From Thermonema lapsum (GTDB lineage: Bacteria > Bacteroidota > Bacteroidia > Cytophagales > Thermonemataceae), in contig NZ_JAASRN010000001.1 of NCBI RefSeq assembly GCF_011761635.1, forward strand, positions 703,846-767,845: a DNA stretch of 64,000 bases, given 5' to 3'. Position 1 is the first letter of the stretch; the number at the start of each line of letters is the position of its first letter. The position numbers were made by a program, and so were the translations under genes. Below the pieces are notes generated by a model that had not been told where the DNA came from, searched no databases, and saw only the letters and a list, made by a program, of their open reading frames with translations. Below, one piece after another: positions 1 through 7,793 of the stretch.

Positions 1-328
1 CCACTTTTTCGGTTACTTTGTAATAGGTAGTTCCCTCCCGAAAAAAATCGAGTGTAAAGATAAGATTGCCACCTTTTCCGCAGCGCTCGTTGATGCGTTC
101 CATCAAGGCACGGTGATGCTTCTCGAAGCGCTCACATGCCAGCCTTTTTCTTTCTTTCGATTTTGCACTTCCCGGTGCGTCTTCCGTCGGGTATTTGGGT
201 GAAAGGAACTCCTTGATAAAGTACTCTTTGCCACCTTTTTCAGCAAAAGACCACTTGCTCAGTCCCCCGCCGGCTGTCGAGAAGTCGCGCAAAATACGAT
301 AGCCATGGATGATGTCCCCTTTTTGCAT
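1..328 (-). CDS. Serine/threonine protein kinase, N-terminal part (cut by window start)
   Basis: The 109 visible residues look like the N lobe of an Hanks-type protein kinase. A glycine-rich loop (residues 17-22, STAGGG) is followed by YFIKEF, where K39 fits the ATP-binding VAIK lysine. The catalytic loop and DFG motif would lie beyond the window. The ATG at 326-328 sits 6 bases after the stop of the PP2C phosphatase gene and no other start is nearby. Kinase, phosphatase and vWA protein in one tight operon suggest that kinase and phosphatase act on a shared substrate, perhaps the vWA protein (inference). The family call rests on the N lobe and the neighbours only. Confidence 0.7.
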   Translation of the reverse strand, partial: MQKGDIIHGYRILRDFSTAGGGLSKWSFAEKGGKEYFIKEFLSPKYPTEDAPGSAKSKERKRLACERFEKHHRALMERINERCGKGGNLIFTLDFFREGTTYYKVTEKV

Positions 329-334
329 TGCCCC

Positions 335-1378
335 TTAAAATTGTTGCATTCTTCCAGAAGCTAAATAAGCTTCCCACAGTTTTTTGCGTAAATGCTGCTT
401 TTCCTGCTCCAATACATTCAGCTTTTCTTCTATTTGTTCTTTACGTTCTCTGAGCTCTTCCATTTGAACAATTAACTCATTCAATGGCGCAATAAAGCGA
501 CGATAAAGATGTGCATTTCCTTTGGTAAACACCCAATAGAGCAGGGCATTGTCGGTAGCGGCTTCTCCTAATGCTACCAGAGCCATGCTCGCGTCATCGG
601 CGGCTATGGTGTGAAGTTTTTCTTTTAGTATTTCTGCCCAGCTGTGCATACCTGCGCCATGAGTCTGCTCCAGAGTATGGCGCAAGAGGTACTCGAAATG
701 TGGCGGCGACGGCAGATAAGCAAAACAACCATCGGTAGCAACCAACAGACACACGGGGGCTTCGACCGTATAAAAAGCTTGATTGATGGTAAAGTCCCCA
801 CCAGCATGAATGCAGTTGCTCAGTGGTGCATCATTGACCAACTGGTCAAGCAAATCGCTGTTTCCTTCTTCTTGACGCACGTCGTCTTTGGTTAGCAATA
901 TTATGCTGGAAGGCAGCAAGGCATAAGCGCGCGAATCGCCTGCCCAAAGCACACACAGACGATAGCTGTCTATTTGGTTGGGCATGGGCTCCCACAGCAG
1001 GGCGGTCATGGTGGTGGGTAAAAGACGCACCAAGCGGCTTTTTAGTTTCGACTGCCCGGCAGGATACAGCGCTTCGGCTTGGCGGGCAAAGAAATCTTTA
1101 AACTTTTCTTGCAAGCCTCCGGCAAAGTCTTCAAGTGCCCCTTCATAGTTTTCAAAGTAAAGACTTAGCTGCTGCGCTGCCAGGCGGGCTGCTACATAGG
1201 CGCCAGAATACTCTTTCCCTTCCCACAAACAAGGCGCAGAACCGGCACCGCCCATGCCATCGAAGACGGCAATCAAGCCGCGTTGTCTGTTGGCATCCCA
1301 CAAGCGCAGTGGGGGGGCATCTTCCCCCATTCCTGCTATTTTATCTAACACAAAATCAAAGCCTGGCACTTCGGTCAT
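335..1378 (-). CDS. PP2C-type serine/threonine phosphatase with C-terminal coiled coil
   Basis: This 347-residue protein should remove phosphate from Ser/Thr using two metal ions. PP2C metal-binding motifs are visible in order: FDGMGG (39-44), GDS (147-149), TDG (215-217) and DDAS (261-264). After the catalytic domain comes a Glu/Lys/Leu-rich coiled-coil tail (about 300-340) that may mediate dimerisation or partner binding. There is no signal peptide or membrane segment, so it is cytoplasmic. Its start codon overlaps the vWA stop by 4 bases (ATGA), and the kinase gene begins 6 bases after its stop, so the three are probably translationally coupled. The arrangement matches the TerY-type vWA/PP2C/kinase triads described for bacterial signalling and conflict loci. 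Confidence 0.85.
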   Translation of the reverse strand: MTEVPGFDFVLDKIAGMGEDAPPLRLWDANRQRGLIAVFDGMGGAGSAPCLWEGKEYSGAYVAARLAAQQLSLYFENYEGALEDFAGGLQEKFKDFFARQAEALYPAGQSKLKSRLVRLLPTTMTALLWEPMPNQIDSYRLCVLWAGDSRAYALLPSSIILLTKDDVRQEEGNSDLLDQLVNDAPLSNCIHAGGDFTINQAFYTVEAPVCLLVATDGCFAYLPSPPHFEYLLRHTLEQTHGAGMHSWAEILKEKLHTIAADDASMALVALGEAATDNALLYWVFTKGNAHLYRRFIAPLNELIVQMEELRERKEQIEEKLNVLEQEKQHLRKKLWEAYLASGRMQQF

Positions 1379-2046
1379 ACGCTATTGGCAATCGCATCTA
1401 AGATGGTTTGATAGTCCACTTCGCTCAAGCCTTCGCCCGCCTTGGAAGGATAGTGTATGGTGTTCTCCCAATGGTTGGCAATATCGGTCCATGCATAGGC
1501 GTCGGGCGAGTAAATGATAAGCCGCTTGGCAGCACGGCTCATGTATTGCCCCTCCCACCAGTCGGTCAGCTCGTCGAAGTCGGCGGGCATGCCGGCAGGA
1601 TAAGCCTGCGGCTTGGCAGCAGCATGCAGTTCCAGGGGATGGGTGCTGGCATCGGTCCACACAATGACAATCTGACGGCGTTTGTCTCCTTCTTTGTTCC
1701 ACTCCGAGCGGATAGCCATCGCCAAAGCTTCCAGCCCGTTTTCTGGCTCGTCCCCTCCACCATCTGCCACAATACTGTCCACAAAGGCTTTGAATTGATT
1801 CTGCTCTTGGGGCAGCACAAAGAAAGGCGACATCTCAAGAGCCTTTTCTTTGTCGAAATAGAAATCACGAAAGGCAATGACCCTCACCCGCAGGGTGTCT
1901 ATGACTTTGCCTTTTTGCTGCATGGTCTCCATCAGGTCGTCATAAAAGCGCAGTGCATTTTCTTTGACACGGTCAATAATGGGCGACATACTGCCCGTGG
2001 CGTCAATGCACATGACAATATCTACGTTGTAGTGCAGTCCTTGCAT
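1375..2046 (-). CDS. von Willebrand factor type A (TerY-like) domain protein
   Basis: The 223 residues form a single vWA domain. The metal-ion-dependent adhesion site is DATGS at 15-19, and a later WTDAST segment fits the third MIDAS loop. It has no signal peptide, so it is cytoplasmic. vWA domains of this kind bind partner proteins through a metal ion rather than catalyse a reaction. It overlaps the phosphatase by 4 bases and starts 3 bases after the stop of the secreted HExxH gene. By analogy with TerY triads it may be the scaffold or substrate of the kinase/phosphatase pair (inference). The original ligand is unknown. Confidence 0.8.
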   Translation of the reverse strand: MQGLHYNVDIVMCIDATGSMSPIIDRVKENALRFYDDLMETMQQKGKVIDTLRVRVIAFRDFYFDKEKALEMSPFFVLPQEQNQFKAFVDSIVADGGGDEPENGLEALAMAIRSEWNKEGDKRRQIVIVWTDASTHPLELHAAAKPQAYPAGMPADFDELTDWWEGQYMSRAAKRLIIYSPDAYAWTDIANHWENTIHYPSKAGEGLSEVDYQTILDAIANSV

Positions 2047-2049
2047 ATT

Positions 2050-3108
2050 TCATTGTTTTAGATAAAAGTCTATTTCGCTAAGTTCTTGTTTTTGTATTTC
2101 TTTTTCAAATGCTTCGTAAAGGCTTTGATAGGTGGCAATGCCCGCTTCATTGATAAACATAAAATATTGTCCACCCATATTTTCTTCCGACACTTCGATA
2201 CTCAACTTGGTAAGCAATTCTATTACCCGCGGTTTGTAAGCCCTAAATTGTTCTATTACCTGCTTATAGGCTTCGTCTATAGCCTTATAGGCTGCTCGAA
2301 AAGCTCGGTCTTCAAAAATGATGTAATCATACACTTCGGGCTGATGTTGCTTGCAATATGCCAGATACTGCAAAATGTAGTATTTGAATTCGATGTAGGG
2401 TAAATACATTTCATAGAAGTTTGCGAAGAAATCTTTCCATGGCTTATCATCGTGCAAGGGTTGTTCGCTGTAGTCGGTAGTAAGCGCCCCATAGAAGGCT
2501 TCGCGTTCATAGAAACGATGCAGGCTAAAAGCCACGCGGGCACTATGCATGTAGGCATGCCATTCATCCAACAGTCCGTAGATACCTTCTTTTTGAGGCA
2601 TCACAGTTTCATTGTCGGTAGCTATAAAGTCATAGTATTTGTTTTCGCGCAGTAGCTCCGGCACAGTGGCAGCCATGAAGCGCGCTGGGGGCGTGGGTTT
2701 CAGTTTTACGAGTATCTCTCGGGTAGTATCCAATGAAATACAGAGGTATTTGTCGCCGGGTGCGAAAGAAAGTTTTCGTTTTTCGATAAGAGCATAAGCA
2801 CGACGGTTTGCATAAAGGTGAGTCATCTCGTGTACCATCACGGGCACCGAGTTCACTGCCAAGTCTTTGCGTGTGGTGTCCATGATATAGTTCAGAAAAT
2901 CTATATGACGCCCTATCTTGAAGGTGGCATTGGAAAGGGTAAACTCAGACGGTGTACGGTAGTAGGTTTCCAACATGGCGTATTCTTCGGGGGAATAGAT
3001 AAGCAACACCTGCCGGATAAACTTACGTGCATTGATATGCGAAATATCCTGCTGGGCAAACAGTTGAAAACCCATCACACATAAGAGTGTTGTCAATAGT
3101 TTCCGCAT
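2050..3108 (-). CDS. Secreted HExxH protein of unknown family, possible metalloprotease
   Basis: A 352-residue protein with a Sec signal peptide (hydrophobic residues 4-17, likely cleaved after FAQ or nearby). A zincin-like motif HEMTH lies at 93-97, preceded by hydrophobic residues (VPVMV) as in metalloprotease active helices. A possible third ligand is E182 or H184 in a DEWHAY segment. The rest is helical and Tyr-rich. I do not recognise the family. It is the first gene of the operon that continues into vWA, PP2C and kinase with a 3-base gap, but it is exported while those are cytoplasmic, so a shared role is uncertain. Protease activity is inferred from one motif. Confidence 0.65.
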   Translation of the reverse strand: MRKLLTTLLCVMGFQLFAQQDISHINARKFIRQVLLIYSPEEYAMLETYYRTPSEFTLSNATFKIGRHIDFLNYIMDTTRKDLAVNSVPVMVHEMTHLYANRRAYALIEKRKLSFAPGDKYLCISLDTTREILVKLKPTPPARFMAATVPELLRENKYYDFIATDNETVMPQKEGIYGLLDEWHAYMHSARVAFSLHRFYEREAFYGALTTDYSEQPLHDDKPWKDFFANFYEMYLPYIEFKYYILQYLAYCKQHQPEVYDYIIFEDRAFRAAYKAIDEAYKQVIEQFRAYKPRVIELLTKLSIEVSEENMGGQYFMFINEAGIATYQSLYEAFEKEIQKQELSEIDFYLKQ

Positions 3109-3155
3109 TCGCTAAAAAAATTTGTATGTTGCGAAAATATAATAAAAAGCGCACA

Positions 3156-4328
3156 ATGAGCAGATTTTCTGCTTCAGAGTACGACCAAGCTGGTAGTATC
3201 ACAATTCTGGTGGCGTCGGTACTTAAACCCATTCGAGATATACGTCATTATCACAAACTAAGTTGGGCGTTAAAAAGGCATTTGCCCGCTGCCCGTTTTT
3301 ATTTTGCGGGCTATGGCAAGCCGCAGGCAGCAAACGAGTTCTGTTTGTTTCAAGGGGAGCGACTGTCATTTGCCCGCCTGTGGGCGAGCTGTCGCCTTTT
3401 GTGGCTGATGTGGCGCCTGCGCCCGCAAGTAGTCATGGTATGCAGTCTGGAGCTATTGCCCGCCGCTTGGTGCTACCGTCTGTTTTTTGGGGCTTATCTG
3501 ATATTAGACTTACAAGAGAACTACGAAGCCAACGTACGGACTCACGAGGGCTACCGTCTACGCCTACTGTGGGCATACATAGTGCGTTTGTGTTACCGTT
3601 TTTTTCTACCGCGCGTGCAGTGTGTGCTTTATGCCGAAGCATGCTATGCCGAAGAAATCGAATGGTTGCGAAAACATCCCCACGCCCTATGGATAGCCAA
3701 CAAAGTGCGGCGCCATGCTCTGCCGCTTGCTGCTGCTTCTCCTTTCCGCTTAGTAGTGACAGGCACCCTTAGCCGGCTTTTTGGTTTGTACGAAGCTGTT
3801 GTCCTTTGTCGCAAGCTTCATGCCTTAGATGCGCGCTACCACTTGGTCTTGGCGGGGCAGCTGTCGCCGGCGCTTTCAGCAGAAGAGCTAAATTTTTTAA
3901 ATCTCCCTTTTATAGACAACAGGCAGGCGGCTTTTGAGCCTGTGGATTACGCTACCATAGAAAGATGCTTGCAGCAAGGCGGCACGGGACTTATGCTCTA
4001 CCATCCCAAGGCAAGTATTGCCGGGCGCATACCTACTAAGCTTTACGAATATCTATCGTGGGCAATGCCTATCGTGGGCACGGCACACCCCCTATGGATA
4101 CATACGGCAGAGCTGTATGCCCCCAAAAGTTACTATCCCTTACCCCTTTCGCAAATAGAAGACCCCTCAACGATTGCCAAGCTACACGAGTGGCTCATGC
4201 AAGCCCGCCGTTATACGCCCGAGCCTACGGTTTTTTTCGAGACTACCGAAGCCCCCAAGTTGCAAGCAGTAGCCCAACAAATCGAAGCGCACTGTTTACA
4301 GCGCCTTGAACGCATCAAAAGGAAGTAG
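3156..4328 (+). CDS. Glycosyltransferase of GT4-like (GT-B) fold
   Basis: Cytoplasmic protein of about 390 residues. An N-terminal Rossmann-like strand with a basic loop (ASVLKPIRD) starts the acceptor domain, and a C-terminal donor domain contains FRLVVTGTLSRLFGLYEAV, which fits the second Rossmann strand of GT-B enzymes. The end includes the sugar-nucleotide-binding stretch IPTKLYEYLSWAMPIV, whose KLYEYL is typical of GT4 enzymes. It probably adds a sugar to a surface glycan or lipid, but donor and acceptor cannot be told. Start choice is uncertain: ATG at 3156 is used because earlier ATGs (3087, 3126) overlap or crowd the divergent gene that starts at 3108. No sugar-pathway genes flank it. 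Confidence 0.7.
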   Translation: MSRFSASEYDQAGSITILVASVLKPIRDIRHYHKLSWALKRHLPAARFYFAGYGKPQAANEFCLFQGERLSFARLWASCRLLWLMWRLRPQVVMVCSLELLPAAWCYRLFFGAYLILDLQENYEANVRTHEGYRLRLLWAYIVRLCYRFFLPRVQCVLYAEACYAEEIEWLRKHPHALWIANKVRRHALPLAAASPFRLVVTGTLSRLFGLYEAVVLCRKLHALDARYHLVLAGQLSPALSAEELNFLNLPFIDNRQAAFEPVDYATIERCLQQGGTGLMLYHPKASIAGRIPTKLYEYLSWAMPIVGTAHPLWIHTAELYAPKSYYPLPLSQIEDPSTIAKLHEWLMQARRYTPEPTVFFETTEAPKLQAVAQQIEAHCLQRLERIKRK

Positions 4329-4405
4329 CGCATACTTTTTTATTGTAAAAAACCATCTGAAAAACAACCAAATAGGTTCTTTTTAAAAAAAATTTCAGAA
4401 AACAC

Positions 4406-4436
4406 TTGCACAGTTTTTCCGAAGCTACTACTTTTG
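4406..4436 (+). promoter_or_regulatory. Promoter of tRNA-Arg
   Basis: TTGCACA at 4406-4412 and TActTTTGCAT starting at 4429 match the Bacteroidota -33 and -7 elements, with 20 bp between TTG and TA. An A/T-tract (4377-4403) just upstream could act as an UP element. The tRNA begins about 44 bp after the -7 box. Confidence 0.75.
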
Positions 4437-4479
4437 CATTGCAATACGACGGAAAAACAAGTCGAATAAAACAAAAAGG

Positions 4480-4553
4480 GGCCTCGTAGCTCAATTGGAT
4501 AGAGCATCTGACTACGGATCAGAAGGTTGGGGGTTCGAATCCTCCCGAGGTCA
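4480..4553 (+). tRNA. tRNA-Arg (anticodon ACG)
   Basis: Cloverleaf of 74 nt. The acceptor stem GGCCTCG pairs with CGAGGTC (one G-U), the anticodon stem TCTGA/TCAGA holds loop CTACGGA with anticodon ACG, and the T arm is GGGGG-TTCGAAT-CCTCC. Discriminator base A. CCA is not encoded. ACG is expected to be deaminated to ICG and read CGU/CGC/CGA. Confidence 0.95.
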
Positions 4554-4555
4554 CG

Positions 4556-4583
4556 AAAGGCGAGCCAAAAGCTCGCCTTTTTT
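4556..4583 (+). terminator. Rho-independent terminator of tRNA-Arg
   Basis: Ten-base-pair stem AAAGGCGAGC / GCTCGCCTTT with a 5-nt loop, followed by a T run. It lies 3 bases after the tRNA. Confidence 0.9.
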
Positions 4584-4621
4584 CGTTTTAGTTTTTCTCT
4601 GTTGATGTTTGTTGCTCTTGC

Positions 4622-6205
4622 TCAAAACAAATGCAACCTCACTCCCATAAACAAGATGTCGTCCACTTGTTTATGAAAATAATTTTCGCCATAGCGCCAA
4701 TTGTTGAGTGTGTCAATAAGTATTTCTTTTTGCTGCTTCATCGATAAGCGGTGGATATCCATAAGTAAGCGTCGCAGGCGCTTACGCATGAACTTACGCC
4801 CTTCGGGTCCCCCAAACTGGTCGGGATAACCGTCAGAAAAAAGATAAAACACCGTAGGGATGCTCAAATTCACAAAACGACGGTGAAAAGCTTCGGGGTC
4901 TTCGCCTACGGTCCATATTCCACCTATGGGCTTCTTCCCTCCTTTGATTTCGTACATCTGCCCTTGCTGAATGTAGATGAGTGGCATCCTTGCTCCGGCA
5001 AACTTCATGATTTTGGTGCGCAGGTCTATTGTGCATATGCCGGCATCCATGCCGTCTTGTATTTTGGTTTCGTTTTGTTTCATAAGACGTTGAATGCCCT
5101 TGTGCAACTCTGCCAAGATACTGTCGGGGTCAACAATGCCCCGCCCCAAAACAATTTCGTTCAGCAAATTGACCCCAATGAGGCTCATGAAAGCCCCCGG
5201 CACACCGTGCCCAGTACAGTCGCCTACCGCTAATATCTGCTTACTACCTATCTGTTGAAACCAATAAAAATCGCCACTTACCACGTCTTTGGGTTCATAA
5301 ATAACAAAGGACTCAGGGAAAGCAGCTCGTATTTCCTGTTCTTTGGGCAAGATAGACTGCTGAATGTAACTGGCATAGTTAATGCTCTCGGTAATGCGCT
5401 TGTTTTTAAGTTTAATTTGCTCGCTTTGCTTTTCTACACGAGCATACACTTGGGCATTCTCCATGGCAATAGCCAAGTAGCCTCCAATACTCTCAAGAAA
5501 ATCTACCTCTTCGGTTGTATAGGCGTCTTTTTGGCAGGAAGCCACATATAAACAGCCCAACTTAATGGAAGCACTGATAAGAGGCACACAAATAAGTGAA
5601 CGAATAGGCGTCTCTACGGGCGATTCTATGTATTCGCCTCCCTCTTCTTGAAAATCCCATGTCTGCACCGTACGCTTGTAGCGCAGGCTATAAGCACACA
5701 CATCCTCTATAATCCACGAAGAAAGCGGCAAGGAAGCCCCACCGGGCAACAAGTGGCAACCGACGTCAAAGGAAGCGCGAAACATATCATATTGCACTAT
5801 TGCCAATACGTCGTAAGGTAGCCGCCGGTCGAGGTAAGCGGCAATGGTATGCAGGGCTTTGTCTAAAGACAAGCTGGCGGTAATTTTTCTACCTATTTCA
5901 CTCACCACCTGAATATCTTGCAGGGCTTTTGCCAATTCTGCCCGATGGTGTTCAAGTAGCTGATTTGCCACCGCTTGTTCGCTGACTTGCGTTTCCAAGC
6001 GATGATTCAACGTCTGCAATTGAAGGAAGAGTATCCACACAATCGCTGCCTGAAACAACCATAAACACAAAAAAGCCAAGGCAAGCCTCAACGAAAGAGG
6101 GGGAAGCAGTTGCACAAAGAAGAGTAGCTCTATGAGCAAAAGGACAAAAAAGAAAACAACAAGAAGCTTTTGCCAAACCGCCTGTCGTAGTACAGATAGC
6201 ATCAT
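4622..6205 (-). CDS. Membrane-anchored GAF-SpoIIE (RsbU-type) protein phosphatase
   Basis: 527 residues. Two hydrophobic membrane segments (about 12-35 and 38-63) are followed by a coiled-coil linker (65-100), a GAF sensor domain (about 100-255), a second short coiled coil (255-285) and a SpoIIE/PP2C phosphatase domain (about 300-525) with DFYWF, GDCTGHGVPGAFMS and FSDGYPDQFGG motifs. The family dephosphorylates anti-sigma-factor antagonists or related regulators, with the GAF domain sensing a small ligand or redox state. No anti-sigma partner or STAS gene is nearby, so the target is unknown. It stands alone, between tRNA-Arg and a small secreted peptide gene. ATG codons occur at 6205 and 6202. 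Confidence 0.9.
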   Translation of the reverse strand: MMLSVLRQAVWQKLLVVFFFVLLLIELLFFVQLLPPLSLRLALAFLCLWLFQAAIVWILFLQLQTLNHRLETQVSEQAVANQLLEHHRAELAKALQDIQVVSEIGRKITASLSLDKALHTIAAYLDRRLPYDVLAIVQYDMFRASFDVGCHLLPGGASLPLSSWIIEDVCAYSLRYKRTVQTWDFQEEGGEYIESPVETPIRSLICVPLISASIKLGCLYVASCQKDAYTTEEVDFLESIGGYLAIAMENAQVYARVEKQSEQIKLKNKRITESINYASYIQQSILPKEQEIRAAFPESFVIYEPKDVVSGDFYWFQQIGSKQILAVGDCTGHGVPGAFMSLIGVNLLNEIVLGRGIVDPDSILAELHKGIQRLMKQNETKIQDGMDAGICTIDLRTKIMKFAGARMPLIYIQQGQMYEIKGGKKPIGGIWTVGEDPEAFHRRFVNLSIPTVFYLFSDGYPDQFGGPEGRKFMRKRLRRLLMDIHRLSMKQQKEILIDTLNNWRYGENYFHKQVDDILFMGVRLHLF

Positions 6206-6270
6206 GGTAAAGGTTCAAAAAGTTACCACTTTTATACTAGCTAAAAGGTAGTGATAATTTGATGAATAAA

Positions 6271-6301
6271 AGAAAAAAAGCGGGTGTTTTTTGCCCGCTT
6301 C
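6271..6301 (-). terminator. Terminator of the Cys/Lys-rich peptide gene
   Basis: Stem AAGCGGG/CCCGCTT (6278-6284 and 6294-6300). Read on the minus strand it is followed by seven Ts and lies 24 bases after the stop of the gene ending at 6325. Confidence 0.8.
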
Positions 6302-6324
6302 TGTTTCTTTGTTTGCCGTTTAGC

Positions 6325-6600
6325 TTAGTTGTCGTTTTCTTCCGACTTTTCTTTACGCTTATCACAAGCTTTTTCCTTTCCGTTCTTGCAGCAGCTTTTT
6401 TCTTCTGCTTTGGCGCTCGCCTTGCCTTTGCATTTCTTGCACTTCTTGCCTTCTTTGCACTTGTCGCATTTTTTCTTTTCTACTTTCTCTACTTTCGTTA
6501 CTTGATGGACAGCAGGCGACACTGCCTGCACTTGTGCAGATGCATTTTGGGCAAAAAACACCAACACCAACGTAAACAATGATGCCATGAACTGTTTCAT
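6325..6600 (-). CDS. Small secreted Cys/Lys-rich peptide, possible metal binder
   Basis: A 91-residue protein starting at the ATG at 6598-6600; a further in-frame ATG upstream would place extra residues before the signal sequence. Residues 1-23 are a clear Sec signal peptide ending in NASAQ. The mature part is a short Val-rich stretch followed by a highly charged tail with seven Cys, including CDKC and CKKC pairs and a CC pair, embedded in Lys/Glu repeats. It resembles no enzyme. Pairs of Cys two residues apart suggest binding of copper, zinc or another metal in the periplasm (inference). It is transcribed alone with its own terminator. Confidence 0.75.
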   Translation of the reverse strand: MKQFMASLFTLVLVFFAQNASAQVQAVSPAVHQVTKVEKVEKKKCDKCKEGKKCKKCKGKASAKAEEKSCCKNGKEKACDKRKEKSEENDN

Positions 6601-6681
6601 AATACTTCCCTGTTTTGGTTTTGTCAAATTAAATTCCGCAATAAATATACGTTATTTTCCGCAGTGTGCCGCTTGGGATGC

Positions 6682-6712
6682 TTGTTTTTTTTAGAATATT
6701 TTTTTACCTTTG
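6682..6712 (+). promoter_or_regulatory. Promoter of greA
   Basis: TTG at 6682-6684 and TAccTTTG at 6705-6712 are 20 bp apart, matching the Bacteroidota consensus. Transcription should start near 6718-6720, giving a leader of about 85 nt. Confidence 0.75.
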
Positions 6713-6730
6713 TACTTAATAGCAAAACAA

Positions 6731-6769
6731 GAGCGGTCTATGGTAACACATACGACCGTTCTCTTTTTT
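6731..6769 (+). terminator. Terminator-like hairpin inside the greA leader (attenuator candidate)
   Basis: GAGCGGTC (6731-6738) pairs with GACCGTTC (6754-6761, one G-U); a bulged C is followed by TATG/CATA for four more pairs and a 6-nt loop. CTCTTTTTTA follows directly. It lies between the promoter and the greA start codon, so full-length transcripts must read through it. Confidence 0.75.
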
Positions 6770-6802
6770 ATTATGTGTGAGTAAGTAAAAAGACATGGTT
6801 TT

Positions 6803-7285
6803 ATGGCAAAAATAAATTATTACACCAAAGAGGGACTGGAGCGCTTGAAAGCTGAACTGCAAGAGCTGAAAACCAAAGGAAGAGCTGAAATAGCTCGCCA
6901 AATTGCCGAAGCACGCGATAAGGGCGACCTCAGTGAAAACGCCGAGTATGACGCCGCCAAAGATGCACAAGGAATGCTCGAGCTAAAAATATCGCAGCTC
7001 GAAGAGCTTATCAGCAATGCGCGCATCATCGACGAGAGCAACATTGACCTATCGAAGGTATCTATCTTGACTACCGTCAAGATACGCAATACCAAAAACG
7101 GCATGGAAATGATTTACACCTTAGTACCCGAAGAAGAAGCCAACCTGAAGGAAAACAAGATATCGGTACAGTCGCCCATAGGCAAAGGGCTCTTGGGCAA
7201 ACAAGTAGGTGACAAGGTAGATATCACCGTGCCGGCAGGTACCATCACTTTCGAAGTGCTCGAAATTTCGTTGGCACAATTGTAA
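6803..7285 (+). CDS. greA: Transcription elongation factor GreA
   Basis: 160 residues, the usual GreA length. The protein enters the secondary channel of RNA polymerase and stimulates cleavage of backtracked transcripts. The N-terminal coiled-coil (1-75) carries the acidic tip DLSENAEYDAAK at 42-53; D42 and E45 fit the metal-binding residues. The C-terminal FKBP-like domain ends with SPIGKGLLGKQVGD and ITFEVLEI. The start at 6803 fits the family (MAKINYYTKEG). It has its own promoter, a terminator-like leader and a downstream terminator, so it is monocistronic and perhaps attenuated. Confidence 0.97.
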   Translation: MAKINYYTKEGLERLKAELQELKTKGRAEIARQIAEARDKGDLSENAEYDAAKDAQGMLELKISQLEELISNARIIDESNIDLSKVSILTTVKIRNTKNGMEMIYTLVPEEEANLKENKISVQSPIGKGLLGKQVGDKVDITVPAGTITFEVLEISLAQL

Positions 7286-7320
7286 GCCAACAGCAAGATG
7301 GAAATATTCTTTTTGCATTT

Positions 7321-7351
7321 GCCGGTCAAGCTTGTGCTTACCGGCTTTTTT
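7321..7351 (+). terminator. Terminator of greA
   Basis: GCCGGT-c-AAGC pairs with GCTT-ACCGGC around a TTGT loop, followed by six Ts. Confidence 0.85.
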
Positions 7352-7386
7352 CATGATATTTACCCTAAACCAAACCTACAAACGCT

Positions 7387-7791
7387 ATGGCTTCTATTTT
7401 TACCAAGATAGTGCGTGGCGAAATACCCTGCCACAAAATTGCCGAAGACGAGCGTTATCTGGCTTTTCTCGACATCATGCCCGTAACCAAGGGACATACG
7501 CTGGTTATTCCCAAAGAAGAAATTGACTACATCTTTGACCTGCCCGACGACCTACTCGCTGGCTTGCACGTCTTTTCAAAAAAAGTAGCCAAAGCCATCG
7601 AGGCGGTGGTGCCTTGCCAGCGTATTGGTGTGGCAGTAGTCGGCTTGGAAGTGCCTCATGCCCATATCCACTTGATACCGCTCAATTCAATTCATGATAT
7701 TAACTTTGCACACCGGATGAAAGCCACCCCCGAAGAGCTGGCGGCAGTGGCTGACTCTATCCGAGAAGCATTCAAAAAACAAAACACTTAG
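7387..7791 (+). CDS. HIT-family nucleotide hydrolase/transferase
   Basis: A 134-residue histidine-triad protein. The catalytic HxHxH motif is H91-A-H93-I-H95 followed by LIPL, and the N-terminal [28 protein letters not shown] halves carry the usual nucleotide-binding strands. Such proteins hydrolyse adenosine phosphoramidates or related nucleotide conjugates; the physiological substrate is rarely known. It sits 2 bases upstream of accA and follows the greA terminator, so HIT and accA are probably one transcript. C15 lies where some HIT proteins carry a zinc ligand, but the full zinc set is not seen. Confidence 0.92.
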   Translation: MASIFTKIVRGEIPCHKIAEDERYLAFLDIMPVTKGHTLVIPKEEIDYIFDLPDDLLAGLHVFSKKVAKAIEAVVPCQRIGVAVVGLEVPHAHIHLIPLNSIHDINFAHRMKATPEELAAVADSIREAFKKQNT

Positions 7792-7793
7792 TT

